Below, piece by piece: positions 28,151 to 37,351 of a stretch of DNA of 64,000 nucleotides. The position numbers and the translations under genes are program-made. The DNA comes from Pontibacter chinhatensis. GTDB lineage: Bacteria > Bacteroidota > Bacteroidia > Cytophagales > Hymenobacteraceae. The first letter of the stretch is position 1; each line of letters starts with the position of its first letter. Below the pieces are notes generated by a model. The model did not search any database. It was not told where the DNA came from and saw only the letters and a list, made by a program, of their open reading frames with translations. The stretch spans positions 806,001-870,000 of the forward strand of contig NZ_FOOT01000002.1 in the NCBI RefSeq assembly GCF_900113285.1, written 5' to 3'.

Positions 28151-28837
28151 ATGTCTTACTTCCGACGCTTCGACTACCCTGCCCCGGACCCGGCTACACT
28201 TGCCCGCCTCACCGAAGAGCAGCGCCGGATGCAGGAGCGCATCGTTATCCAGAAGCCGGATTTTGACCTGAAGCTGATAGCCGGCTGCGATTCTTCCTTT
28301 ATCGGGGAGGACACCATCCTTTCGGTTTTTATACTTTTAACCTATCCGGAGCTGGAGGTGGTGGAGAAAGTATGGCACCATGGCCCGGTGGAGTTGCCTT
28401 ACATCCCGGGCTTTCTGGCTTTCCGGGAGGCACCCAATTTGCTCAAAGCCTACGAAAAGTTGGAACAAAAGCCCGACCTGATCATGGTGGACGGCCACGG
28501 CATTTCGCACCCGCGCCGCCTGGGCATTGCCACGCACCTGGGCCTGCACCTGAACAAGCCCACCATGGGCGTGGCCAAGAAAGTGCTGGTAGGCAAGTAT
28601 AAAGAGCCCGCCGCTACTAAAGGCTCCATTTCTCCTTTGGTGTATAAGGATGAGATCATCGCCAACGTGCTCCGCACCAAGGATAACATCAAGCCCGTCT
28701 TCGTCTCGCCCGGCCATCTGATGGACCTGGAGTCCGCGACAAGTATAGCGCTGGCCTGCGCCACCAAGTATAAACTGCCCGAGCCCACCCGCCTGGCCGA
28801 CCACTACGCGGCTGTTTTCAAGAGCGAGGTGAAATAA
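28151..28837 (+). CDS. nfi: Endonuclease V (deoxyinosine 3'-endonuclease)
   Basis: 228 residues, normal length. Cleaves the second phosphodiester bond 3' to deoxyinosine, starting repair of deaminated adenine. Conserved metal-binding acids: Asp47 in IAGCDSSFIG, Glu in PGFLAFREAP, Asp in PDLIMVDGHGISHPRR. The family motifs YIPGFLAFRE, VDGHGI and HPRR.GIA.H are all present. Also conserved: GVAKK.L.G and SPGHLMDLESA. No signal peptide. The ATG directly follows a low-complexity CT-rich tract. Confidence 0.96.
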   Translation: MSYFRRFDYPAPDPATLARLTEEQRRMQERIVIQKPDFDLKLIAGCDSSFIGEDTILSVFILLTYPELEVVEKVWHHGPVELPYIPGFLAFREAPNLLKAYEKLEQKPDLIMVDGHGISHPRRLGIATHLGLHLNKPTMGVAKKVLVGKYKEPAATKGSISPLVYKDEIIANVLRTKDNIKPVFVSPGHLMDLESATSIALACATKYKLPEPTRLADHYAAVFKSEVK

Positions 28838-29235
28838 CAAAGTATACCTTCCCTTCTTTTGTATTTTTCTATTTTCAGCAGGCAAAGCTACGCCTCAAGG
28901 TATAACTATTAGACTATCAACTATTTATACTTTCATAGGAAATACAACCCGCCCTGTTTACAACTCCAGTTCAACTACACTTTCCTCAATCACGCGATAT
29001 TTTTCGCTACACTATTCTCACCTGAAAGGGAGATCGCATACGCTCCAGAAACACAAAAAAGCCGCCAAAGAGGGCAAAAACCGGCTTTCATAGGCACTTA
29101 CTGCTTTTTATCACCTTAAAAAGCGGCTAAGATCACTTCTTTAACTGCGCAAGGTCATTCGCTGCGGAGGCGGGCTGCTATAGTTTTGCATCATAGAAAT
29201 AACACAAAATAGTAGCAACCTTAACCCCTTGCATC
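28838..29235. other. Spacer, promoter region of the YceI operon
   Basis: 398 nt without a gene. A weak hairpin AAAGCCG..CGGCTTT occurs near 29058-29089. The TAnnTTTG box at 29181-29188 is the only promoter-like element seen. Confidence 0.5.
29181..29188 (+). promoter_or_regulatory. TAnnTTTG promoter box for the YceI operon
   Basis: TAGTTTTG, 47 nt before ATG 29236. No TTTG at the -33 spacing, so support is partial. Confidence 0.4.
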
Positions 29236-29835
29236 ATGAGAACTTTCAATCCCATAAAACTGCTAAGCCTGCTTAGCCTCCTGTTAGGATTAAGCCTAGG
29301 CAACACGCTGCTCGCCCAGGATCAGTATAAACTGGCCGCAAAGCCTGAGCTAAAAGTAAAAGGCACCTCTACCCTGCACGACTGGGAGATGACTTCCGCG
29401 CAGGCCCAGGGCACAGCTGAAATAATTGTGGAGGGTAGCACCCTTAAAACCGTGAAGTCTGCCTCCGTGACCATGAAGACCCAGTCTATCAAAAGTGGCA
29501 CGACTAAGATGGACGACCTAGCCTACGAGTCGCTTAAGGCTACCAAGTTCCCAGACATCACATTCACGCTGACTTCTTTCCGCGCACTGGACAACAACCG
29601 CGGCCTGGCTACAGGTAACCTGACCATCGCCGGTACTACCAAGCCTGTGACTTTTAACGTGGAGACAAGCACAAAATCCAGCCTGGTGCAAATGGCAGGT
29701 GAGGCGAACATCAAGTTCACCGACTTCGGCATCAAGCCACCTACAGCGCTTTTAGGCACTGTAAAAACCGGTAACGAGCTTAAACTCAACTTCAAGGTAG
29801 GCTTCCAGCCCGTTGCTTCTTACACAAAAAACTAA
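29236..29835 (+). CDS. YceI-family periplasmic lipid-binding-type protein
   Basis: 199 residues. Signal peptide (LLSLLSLLLGLSLGNTLLAQ) then a YceI-fold beta barrel: VKGTSTLHDWEMTSAQAQGTA, IKSGTTKMDDLAYESLKATKFPDITFTLTSF, the GNLTIAGTTKPVTF motif and IKFTDFGIKPPTALLGTVKTGNELKLNF. YceI proteins are lipocalin-like and bind polyisoprenoids or other lipids. First gene of a three-gene unit (spacings 21 and 12 bp) with an outer-membrane barrel protein and a second YceI-like protein. Confidence 0.93.
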   Translation: MRTFNPIKLLSLLSLLLGLSLGNTLLAQDQYKLAAKPELKVKGTSTLHDWEMTSAQAQGTAEIIVEGSTLKTVKSASVTMKTQSIKSGTTKMDDLAYESLKATKFPDITFTLTSFRALDNNRGLATGNLTIAGTTKPVTFNVETSTKSSLVQMAGEANIKFTDFGIKPPTALLGTVKTGNELKLNFKVGFQPVASYTKN

Positions 29836-29856
29836 CGATTTTAAATACTGAACGTC

Positions 29857-31212
29857 ATGAAAAAGTTTACACTTTCACTGGGCCTGATGCTTGGCTTAAG
29901 CCTGAGCTCCTTTGCGCAGATTACGTTATCTGACCTGCCATACGCCCGCCCTTACGATAAAAGGGGACTGAATACCTTCGAAACGCCGAAGCAGGACACA
30001 GCAGCCTTTGATGGCATTAAAGTGAGACTTGGCGGCGGCTTTGCGCAGCAGTTCCAGGGCCTGAAGCACAAGAACTCGGCCACAGCCCTGATGCAGCAGC
30101 AAGGCAACAACGAGGTGAACCTCAACCAGCTGATGCCTATCGAGAACGGCTTTAACCTGGCTGCAGCCAACCTGAACCTGGATGTGGCGCTGGCCGACGG
30201 TATCCGACTCAACCTGATTACTTACCTGTCTTCCAGACACCACCCAGAGGCCTGGGTAAAAGGTGGCTACATTCAGGTAGATAAGGCGGAATTCCTGAAC
30301 AGCCCGCTGGTGGACAAGCTGATGGAGAACCTGACCCTGAAAGTGGGCCACATGGAAATCAACTACGGCGACGCCCACTTCCGCAGAACCGATAACGCCC
30401 ATGCCTTGCACAACCCCTTCGTGGGCAACTACATCATGGATGCCTTCACCACTGAAATCGGTGCTGAGGTTATCTACCAGAACAATGGCTTCCTGGCAGT
30501 AGGCTCCGTAACAGGCGGTGAAATCCAGGGTGGTATCCAGAATCCGGACCAGCGCAAGCCCTCTTTCATCGGTAAACTGGGCTACGACAGCCAGCTGAAC
30601 GAAGACCTTCGGGTACGCTTAACGGGCTCTGTGTACACCACTGCCGGCTCTGTGAGAAACACCCTGTATGGCGGCGACCGTGCCGGCTCACGCTACTACC
30701 TGGTGATGGACCCTGCCCGAATTGCAAGCGGTGTAGCCGTTACGACAGCTACGCACTTCACTTCAGGTCATATCAACCCGGGCCTTACCAACAGCATCAC
30801 AGCTATGGTTATCAACCCGTTCGTGAAGTACCGCGGCCTGGAGCTCTTCGGCAACTTTGAGCAGGCCAAAGGCAAAGGCAGACTTGGCGCAGCCGACGAG
30901 CCAAAAGACCGCACCTGGACACAAGTAGGCACTGATGTGGTGTACCGCTTCGGAAGCAACGAAAACCTGTACGTGGCAGGCCGCTACAATGCCGTAGAAG
31001 GACGCCTGGCCCCACTGGCTGCAACTCCGGACGTGCTTAACAACAAAGTGAACCTGAACAGAATACAGGTAGGCGGCGGCTGGTTTGTAACTAAAAATAT
31101 ACTTGCCAAAGCGGAGTACGTGAAGCAGCAATACAAAGGCTTTGCTCCTACCGATATCCGCCACGGCGGTGAGTTCGAAGGCTTCATGATTGAAGGAGCC
31201 ATATCTTTCTAA
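29857..31212 (+). CDS. Outer-membrane beta-barrel protein, porin-like
   Basis: 451 residues with a signal peptide (KKFTLSLGLMLGLSLSSFAQ) and a sequence of alternating amphipathic strands (LAAANLNLDVALADGIRLNL, RVRLTGSVYTTAGS, YRFGSNENLYVAGRYNAVEGR) ending in Phe (GAISF), as expected for a barrel inserted by BamA. I recognise no named family. Encoded between two YceI-like genes with very short spacers, so it is probably the outer-membrane partner of these lipid-binding proteins. Transport or tethering is inference only. Confidence 0.78.
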   Translation: MKKFTLSLGLMLGLSLSSFAQITLSDLPYARPYDKRGLNTFETPKQDTAAFDGIKVRLGGGFAQQFQGLKHKNSATALMQQQGNNEVNLNQLMPIENGFNLAAANLNLDVALADGIRLNLITYLSSRHHPEAWVKGGYIQVDKAEFLNSPLVDKLMENLTLKVGHMEINYGDAHFRRTDNAHALHNPFVGNYIMDAFTTEIGAEVIYQNNGFLAVGSVTGGEIQGGIQNPDQRKPSFIGKLGYDSQLNEDLRVRLTGSVYTTAGSVRNTLYGGDRAGSRYYLVMDPARIASGVAVTTATHFTSGHINPGLTNSITAMVINPFVKYRGLELFGNFEQAKGKGRLGAADEPKDRTWTQVGTDVVYRFGSNENLYVAGRYNAVEGRLAPLAATPDVLNNKVNLNRIQVGGGWFVTKNILAKAEYVKQQYKGFAPTDIRHGGEFEGFMIEGAISF

Positions 31213-31224
31213 AGCTGAATAACC

Positions 31225-31788
31225 ATGTTACCTGTTCGTATCTTTCTGGTTGCTGCCTCTATGCTGATGAGCGCAGCGGTACTGCCCGAGAAAAAAGAGT
31301 TTGTCGTGATTACGGGCAACAAAGTAACCGTAGCCGCAGGCACCTCGCTAGGCACCATCAACTGCGCCTACACCAGTAGCAGCAGCCAGAAAGATACACT
31401 TTTGCTCAACAGGCAGATTCCCCGGGGAAAAAGGCTAAAACTGGCCATACCTGTAAAGGATTTTAACTGCGGCAATATTCTCCTCAACAAGGACTTTGAG
31501 AAGACGCTGAACGCCAGCCAGCACCCTTACACCAAGATTGAGGTGGTGTACCTGAGACGGGAGGGCAAAAACTACAAAGGCGACCTGAACCTGTTAGTGG
31601 CAGGCAAAAGCATTCCGCTGCAGAACGTGAGCTTCTACCCTTGTGCCGGCAAAGGCGCCAGTAACCTGAGAGGCAACATCTGTTTGAACTTCTCCGAGCT
31701 GGGCCTGGCCACACCAAAAAAAATGGGCGGACTGTTTAAAGTGGAAGATGAGCTACAGGTAACAGTGGAACTGCAAATGGCAGAATAA
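31225..31788 (+). CDS. Divergent YceI-like exported protein
   Basis: 187 residues. Signal peptide (LPVRIFLVAASMLMSAAVLP) followed by a YceI-like pattern: GTSLGTINCAYTSS, LKLAIPVKDFNCGNILLNKDFEKTLNASQHPYTKIEV, GDLNLLVAGKSIPLQNVSF, and FSELGLATPKKMGGLFKVEDELQVTVEL. It is clearly more distant than the first gene of the operon and has four cysteines (NCAY, NCGN, PCAG, ICLN) that could form disulfides. Last gene of the operon. Confidence 0.8.
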   Translation: MLPVRIFLVAASMLMSAAVLPEKKEFVVITGNKVTVAAGTSLGTINCAYTSSSSQKDTLLLNRQIPRGKRLKLAIPVKDFNCGNILLNKDFEKTLNASQHPYTKIEVVYLRREGKNYKGDLNLLVAGKSIPLQNVSFYPCAGKGASNLRGNICLNFSELGLATPKKMGGLFKVEDELQVTVELQMAE

Positions 31789-32022
31789 ATAAGCAAGATA
31801 AGGTTAGATTAATTTGAATAGCAGCAGGAGGCAGCCACTAGAGCTGCCTTTTGCCGTTTTATACTTCTTTGCAGATGCTTCTATGCCATTATGTCCTTAG
31901 AACTCCATTTTACGCGAAATAAACCTGTCATAATTTCAGTAGAATCACACCATAATACCATTGGTGTATCCTTTGCTGCTAAGCTCGTAGAATGAAGATT
32001 AGGGGAAAACAGGTAAAACGAT

Positions 32023-34641
32023 ATGAACTTTAATAACTATACCATCAAAGCCCAAGAGGCCATCCAAAAGGCCACTGAGATAGCAGGCGGCAACCAGCAG
32101 CAGGCTATTGAAACCGGGCATATTTTAAAAGCAATACTGGAGACAGACGAGAACGTAACCAACTTCCTGCTCCAGAAACTCAACATCAACGGCAACATCC
32201 TGCACAGTAAATTGGATGAGATTGTGGCCGCCTACCCCAAAGTGAGCGGCGGTAGTCCATACCTGGCGAATGATGCGGCAGCGGCTTTGCAGAAAGCAAC
32301 CTCCTACCTAAAGGAGTTTGGCGATGAGTATGTGGCCATTGAGCACATGCTGCTGGGCATACTGGCCGGTCGTGACCGGGTAGCCAGCCTGATGAAGGAT
32401 GTGGGCTTTAACGAGAAAGACCTCAAGAAAGCGATAAAAGAACTGCGTGGCGGCGCCAAGGTAACCGACCAGAACGCGGAGGCCAAGTATAACTCGCTCA
32501 AGCGCTATGCCCGCAACCTGAACGAGATGGCCCGCAGCGGCAAGATAGACCCTGTGATTGGCCGAGACGAGGAGATTCGCCGCGTGCTGCAGATCCTGAG
32601 CCGCCGCACCAAGAACAACCCGGTACTGCTGGGTGAGCCTGGCGTGGGTAAAACCGCCATTGTGGAAGGCCTGGCGCAGCGCATCGTGAGTGGCGACGTG
32701 CCGGAGAACCTGAAAAACAAGACGCTCATGAGCCTGGACATGGGCCTGCTGGTGGCAGGTGCCAAGTATAAAGGTGAGTTCGAGGAGCGCCTGAAGGCGG
32801 TAATCAAAGAGGTGGTGGATGCCGAAGGCGAGATCGTCCTTTTCATCGACGAGATCCATACATTAATTGGCGCCGGAGCCGGTGGCGACAGCGCCATGGA
32901 CGCGGCTAACCTGCTGAAGCCGGCCCTGGCCCGCGGCGAGCTGCATGCCATTGGTGCGACTACCCTGAAGGAGTACCAGAAGTATATCGAGAAGGACAAG
33001 GCCCTGGAGCGTCGTTTCCAGGCGGTGATGGTGGACGAGCCAAGCGTGCAGGATGCCATTTCCATACTTCGCGGTATCAAAGATAAGTATGAAGTACACC
33101 ACGGGGTGCGTATTAAGGACGACGCCATTATTGCGGCCGTGGAACTTTCGAACCGCTACATCTCAGACCGCTTTTTGCCCGACAAGGCCATTGACCTGAT
33201 GGACGAAGCGGCCGCCAAACTGCGCATCGAGATCGACTCGCTGCCGGTGGAGCTCGACGAGATTCAGCGCCGCATCATGCAGCTCGAGATTGAGCGGGAG
33301 GCTATCCGCCGCGAAAACGACCGCGACAAGGAAGCCATACTTTCGAAGGAGATTGCCGAGCTGTCCACCAAACGCGATGACCTGAAAGCCAAGTGGCAGA
33401 ACGAAAAGCAGATTATAGAAGGCATCCAGAAAGAGAAAGAGAACATCGAGAACTATAAGCTCGAGGCAGAGCAGGCCGAACGCAGCGGCGATTATGGCCG
33501 CGTGGCGGAGCTGCGCTACGGCAAGATTCAGGAAGCAGAGGCACACCTGAAAGAACTACAGGAGCAAGTGCGCCAGATGCAGGGCGAAAACCCGATGCTC
33601 AAAGAAGAGGTGAACTCCGAAGACATTGCCGAAGTGGTTGCCAAGTGGACCGGCATTCCAGTGAGCAAAATGCTGCAGAGTGACCGCGAGAAGCTGCTGC
33701 ACCTGGAGCAGGAGCTGGGCAAACGCGTAGCCGGTCAGGAAGAAGCCATCGAGGCCATCTCCGACGCTGTGCGCCGCAGCCGTGCCGGTATGCAGGACCC
33801 GAAACGCCCGATTGGCTCCTTCATCTTCCTGGGCACGACCGGTGTGGGTAAAACCGAGCTGGCCAAGGCGCTGGCCGATTACCTGTTCAATGACGAGAAC
33901 GCCATGGTGCGCATCGATATGAGTGAGTACCAGGAGCGCCACGCCGTGAGCCGTATGATTGGGGCGCCTCCGGGATACATTGGATACGACGAAGGCGGTC
34001 AGCTGACAGAGGCCGTGCGCCGCAAGCCCTACTCGGTGGTGCTGCTGGATGAGATTGAAAAAGCGCACCCGGACGTGTTCAACATCCTGCTGCAGGTGCT
34101 CGACGACGGCCGTCTGACCGACAGCAAGGGCCGCGTGGTGAACTTCAAGAACACCATTATCATCATGACGTCCAACATCGGTTCGCACATCATCCAGAGC
34201 AACTTTGAGCTGATGGATGAGATCAACCACGACGAGGTGATTGAGCGCACCAAGGACGAGGTGTTCGAGCTGCTGAAGAAGTCGGTCAGGCCGGAGTTCC
34301 TCAACCGAATCGACGAGCTGGTGATGTTCCGTCCACTGAGTCGCGAGGATATCCGCAAGATCGTTACCATCCAGTTTGGCCACATCCAGGACCGTCTGGA
34401 CGAGGCCGGCATACGGCTTGTCGCAACCGAAGAGGTGCTGGACTACCTGGGCGAGCAGGGCTACGACCCGCAGTTTGGCGCCCGTCCGCTGAAGCGTGTG
34501 CTGCAGCGCCAGGTACTCAACGAGCTGTCGAAGGAGATTCTGGCCGGCACCATCAACAAAGACTCTGTGGTGGAGGCCGTGCTGGAGGATGGCCGCATCC
34601 GCTTCAACAACGTGGATGTGCAAATCCCGACGAATGAATAA
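32023..34641 (+). CDS. clpB: ATP-dependent disaggregase ClpB
   Basis: 872 residues, full length. Works with DnaK/DnaJ/GrpE to pull apart aggregated proteins. Clp N-domain repeats occupy about 1-145. AAA-1 has Walker A GEPGVGKT (204-211) and Walker B LFIDEIH. A long coiled-coil M domain lies around 400-530, absent from ClpA/C. AAA-2 has Walker A GTTGVGKT (604-611), Walker [10 protein letters not shown] and [17 protein letters not shown]. The conserved pore-loop tyrosines ([13 protein letters not shown] and GYIG) are present. Cytoplasmic. Single gene, terminator at 34669-34706. No CIRCE-type operator was recognised upstream. Confidence 0.97.
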   Translation: MNFNNYTIKAQEAIQKATEIAGGNQQQAIETGHILKAILETDENVTNFLLQKLNINGNILHSKLDEIVAAYPKVSGGSPYLANDAAAALQKATSYLKEFGDEYVAIEHMLLGILAGRDRVASLMKDVGFNEKDLKKAIKELRGGAKVTDQNAEAKYNSLKRYARNLNEMARSGKIDPVIGRDEEIRRVLQILSRRTKNNPVLLGEPGVGKTAIVEGLAQRIVSGDVPENLKNKTLMSLDMGLLVAGAKYKGEFEERLKAVIKEVVDAEGEIVLFIDEIHTLIGAGAGGDSAMDAANLLKPALARGELHAIGATTLKEYQKYIEKDKALERRFQAVMVDEPSVQDAISILRGIKDKYEVHHGVRIKDDAIIAAVELSNRYISDRFLPDKAIDLMDEAAAKLRIEIDSLPVELDEIQRRIMQLEIEREAIRRENDRDKEAILSKEIAELSTKRDDLKAKWQNEKQIIEGIQKEKENIENYKLEAEQAERSGDYGRVAELRYGKIQEAEAHLKELQEQVRQMQGENPMLKEEVNSEDIAEVVAKWTGIPVSKMLQSDREKLLHLEQELGKRVAGQEEAIEAISDAVRRSRAGMQDPKRPIGSFIFLGTTGVGKTELAKALADYLFNDENAMVRIDMSEYQERHAVSRMIGAPPGYIGYDEGGQLTEAVRRKPYSVVLLDEIEKAHPDVFNILLQVLDDGRLTDSKGRVVNFKNTIIIMTSNIGSHIIQSNFELMDEINHDEVIERTKDEVFELLKKSVRPEFLNRIDELVMFRPLSREDIRKIVTIQFGHIQDRLDEAGIRLVATEEVLDYLGEQGYDPQFGARPLKRVLQRQVLNELSKEILAGTINKDSVVEAVLEDGRIRFNNVDVQIPTNE

Positions 34642-34668
34642 GAATAGATTAGTTTAAAGTTTAGCTAC

Positions 34669-34706
34669 AAAAAAGCGGCACTTCTGATGAGGTGTCGCTT
34701 TTTCTT
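34669..34706 (+). terminator. Hairpin terminator after clpB
   Basis: AAAAAAGCGGCAC and GGTGTCGCTTTTTC pair with one G-U; T-rich tail. Confidence 0.8.
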
Positions 34707-34897
34707 TTTCCGGGCCAGCACTTTTGGATACAGGTGGTGCCCGGGCAGCTTATGCCATCTCCTAAAATTGCACTTATCTATACTTAATCATATTAAAACA
34801 AAGTTTTAAACAGGTTTATGAAAATTGTTTTTGCACAGGATTCAACTCCCCTAAAACGCTGGCGTATAAAAAGTTGGATTTAAAAACTTTGAAAGCT

Positions 34898-35629
34898 ATG
34901 AAAAAAGTCATGTTATACTTTGTTGCGGGATCAATGATGGCCGCAACCGCATGTAGCAGCACAGGCTCTGCTACTGCCGACTCTACTTCGATGGAAAGGT
35001 CTGAGACCGTGACCTCTCCTGGCAGAACCACCGATGAAACAACGACCACCAACACGAACACAACTACAAACACAGGAAATACCGGCACCACGACAACGAC
35101 AGGCACCAACACCGACAGACCCGGAACCATCGGGGCAACTGGGGCAGCTACAGCCACCTCCGGCATGGATGCCACCATGGACATGACCAGCCTGACCAAC
35201 CTGGATGACGCCACTTTTATGATGACAGCCGCCAGCAGCAACCTGCTGGAGATAGAGCTAGGTGAGATGGCGCTTGAGAAGGCCACAGACCCTAAGGTGA
35301 AGGAGTATGCCCAGATGATGATAGATCACCATACAGAAGCCAACCAGGAAATGGAGTCTATCGCTTCTGAAATGGGTGTAGAATTGCCAACTACCATGAT
35401 GCCGATGCACCAAACCATGGTGGATAAGCTTGCCAGCAAGACCGGCGCTGGCTTTGATGAAGACTATATGGACACCATGGAGCGCGCCCATAAAATGGAT
35501 ATCGCTATGTTTGAGGCTAAGACCAGAAACGCACAGAACGAGCAGGTAAAAGCCCTGGCGGCTAAGACCTTGCCAAAGCTGGAGTCTCACGAGAAAATGG
35601 CAAACGAGATTGAAGACACTGTAGATTAA
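34898..35629 (+). CDS. DUF4142 ferritin-like lipoprotein
   Basis: 243 residues from ATG 34898; a TTG at 34874 is an unlikely start. Lipoprotein signal KKVMLYFVAGSMMAATACSS, then an 80-residue Thr/Asn/Gly-rich linker (for example TTTTNTNTTTNTGNTG), then a four-helix DUF4142 domain about 105-243 (DATFMMTAASSNLLEIELGEMALEKATDPKVKEYAQMMIDHHTEAN). The DHHTEAN and RAHKMDI motifs and KTLPKLESHEKMA are typical. Function of the family is unknown; it may be a stress-related envelope protein. Single-gene unit. Confidence 0.88.
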   Translation: MKKVMLYFVAGSMMAATACSSTGSATADSTSMERSETVTSPGRTTDETTTTNTNTTTNTGNTGTTTTTGTNTDRPGTIGATGAATATSGMDATMDMTSLTNLDDATFMMTAASSNLLEIELGEMALEKATDPKVKEYAQMMIDHHTEANQEMESIASEMGVELPTTMMPMHQTMVDKLASKTGAGFDEDYMDTMERAHKMDIAMFEAKTRNAQNEQVKALAAKTLPKLESHEKMANEIEDTVD

Positions 35630-35652
35630 GCAAAAGAGCTTATACTAAACAG

Positions 35653-35686
35653 CAAAAGCCATCGGGTTATTATCTGATGGCTTTTG
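35653..35686 (+). terminator. Hairpin terminator after the DUF4142 gene
   Basis: CAAAAGCCATCGG and CTGATGGCTTTTG with a short loop, then TGTT. Confidence 0.8.
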
Positions 35687-35836
35687 TGTTGTAGGCGCCT
35701 TAGTCCCCCTTTTCATACCGATTTATACTTTCCATAAAGCCGTTTAGAAGCGGGAGGCACCGCTATACTTAAAAGCAGGTTTATACTTTAAAATTACCGC
35801 TTTATCTATATTTTGCATAATCTATACTTAACCGCT

Positions 35837-36685
35837 ATGCAAAAGAGAATTTATACTTTCCTCCTGCTGTTCCTCTGTGTACTTACTGCCGAGGCAGCCA
35901 AGGTCGATACTCTGGTGATTCAGAGCCCATCGATGCATAAAACGCTGAAGGCCGGCGTGGTGACACCCGAAGGGCACGGCAAGAAAAAGAACGGCCCCTA
36001 CCCTGTTTTATACTTGCTGCACGGCTACAGCGGCAACTTCAGCAACTGGCTCAAAACGCCGCCGCAAAAAGACCTGCTGCAAAGTATGGCCGACAAATAC
36101 CAACTCATCATCGTTACGCCGGAGGGCGGCTTCAGCGGCTGGTACTTCGACAGCCCTGTGGACAAGTCCAGCCAGTACGAGACCTATATCACGCAGGAGC
36201 TGCGGCAGGAGGTGGAGCGCAAGTATAGCACCATCAGCGACCGCAGTGGACGGTTTATCTCGGGCCTGAGTATGGGCGGGCACGGCGCTTTATACTTGTC
36301 GGCACGCCACCCGGAGCTCTACCTGGCCGCCGGAAGTATGAGCGGGGCGCTGAACGTGTCCAGGATTGATTCGGATAAGCTGCTTGAAAGTATAGAGGCC
36401 TTGCTGGGGCCAAAGCAGGAAAACCAGGAGCTGTTCCGCCAGAACTCTGTCGTGCACATGGTGCCGCAGCTAAAGGCCAGCGGCGTTAAGTTTATGATTG
36501 ACTGTGGCGTGGATGACTTCCTGATTGAAGATAACCGCGAGCTACACCGCCGCCTGGTGTATGAGAAGGTGCCGCACGAGTACATCGAGCGTCCGGGTGC
36601 CCATACCTGGGCTTACTGGGGCAATGCGCTAGAGTACCACCTGCTGTTCTTCCAGAAGGTGCGCGCAGAGGCGCTGGCGCAGTAG
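35837..36685 (+). CDS. Exported esterase of the D/S-formylglutathione-hydrolase type
   Basis: 282 residues from ATG 35837; the in-frame TTG 35813 is unlikely. Signal peptide KRIYTFLLLFLCVLTAEAA. Esterase-D fold: PVLYLLHGYSGNFSNWL (oxyanion hole), nucleophile Ser145 in ISGLSMGGHGALYLS, acid in DCGVDDFLIEDNR and His in ERPGAHTWAYW. Relatives include feruloyl and acetyl esterases and mycolyltransferase-like proteins. The signal peptide argues against the cytoplasmic formaldehyde pathway and for extracellular ester cleavage. Separated from the convergent STAS-like gene by a shared terminator. Confidence 0.9.
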   Translation: MQKRIYTFLLLFLCVLTAEAAKVDTLVIQSPSMHKTLKAGVVTPEGHGKKKNGPYPVLYLLHGYSGNFSNWLKTPPQKDLLQSMADKYQLIIVTPEGGFSGWYFDSPVDKSSQYETYITQELRQEVERKYSTISDRSGRFISGLSMGGHGALYLSARHPELYLAAGSMSGALNVSRIDSDKLLESIEALLGPKQENQELFRQNSVVHMVPQLKASGVKFMIDCGVDDFLIEDNRELHRRLVYEKVPHEYIERPGAHTWAYWGNALEYHLLFFQKVRAEALAQ

Positions 36686-36707
36686 CAACAGTATACTTTA
36701 AAAAAGT

Positions 36708-36743
36708 AAACGCCCGCAGAACTGGCTTGTTCTGCGGGCGTTT
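36708..36743. terminator. Bidirectional terminator, esterase / STAS-like gene
   Basis: AAACGCCCGCAGAAC (36708-36722) and GTTCTGCGGGCGTTT (36729-36743), loop TGGCTT; A-run and T-run on the two sides. It begins two bases from the end of the convergent gene. Confidence 0.9.
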
Positions 36744-36744
36744 T

Positions 36745-37113
36745 TTATTCCTCTCCCGTCTGCACCCAACGCAGCGCCTTTTCGCGGTCTGCCAGGTTAA
36801 AGTAGCGCACGCCCTTCTTTTTTACCGGGCTGATGATCTTAGCCGCCCACTCCTGCCATACTTTCTCGCCTACCATGGCTACGCGATCGTACTCGCGGCC
36901 GTGCACCAAATCGAACAGGGCGTTTTCCAGTGCGGCACCGGGCTTTACCCAACTCAGGTTCACCATCTCGTAGTATAGCCGCGCAGAACCGTAGCGCTTC
37001 ATCCTGTCCCTGATCTGCTCGCGGTACAGGTCAAAGTCGTCGTTGGTCAGCTCGCCGCTTACCCGCACGGCCAGCATGTCTTCGTGTGTCTCTGCAAGTA
37101 GTTCTATCATCAC
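36745..37113 (-). CDS. STAS/SpoIIAA-like domain protein
   Basis: 122 residues, a stand-alone SpoIIAA-like/CRAL-TRIO-type domain (MIELLAETHEDMLAVRVSGELTNDDFD, then LYYEMVNLSWVKPGAALENALFDL and RVAMVGEKVWQEWAAKI). Such proteins are widespread in bacteria and often stress-linked, with no firm biochemical role. No TM or signal. Single gene. Confidence 0.83.
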   Translation of the reverse strand: MMIELLAETHEDMLAVRVSGELTNDDFDLYREQIRDRMKRYGSARLYYEMVNLSWVKPGAALENALFDLVHGREYDRVAMVGEKVWQEWAAKIISPVKKKGVRYFNLADREKALRWVQTGEE

Positions 37114-37351
37114 TTAAAGTATAGGCAAAGGGTAGTTAGACAAAAGACCATTTGACGAAGGAAAGAAGTATAACAGGCTATTTATGCTTACTTGGCTCCG
37201 TCAGCATACTTCAAGGTATAAAATGATAAGTATGACACTAAGTTAACTTAAAGTATAAACCCTGGAACAACATTAAGCATCTACCTGAATTGTTGCTCTT
37301 TATACTTGAAATGTCTTTTATCCTCTGTCTAAAGTTCTTCTGTCCTATTAC

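Noticed and set aside
33556-34623. Long minus-strand open frame in clpB
   Set aside because: Antisense shadow caused by GC-rich codon use.
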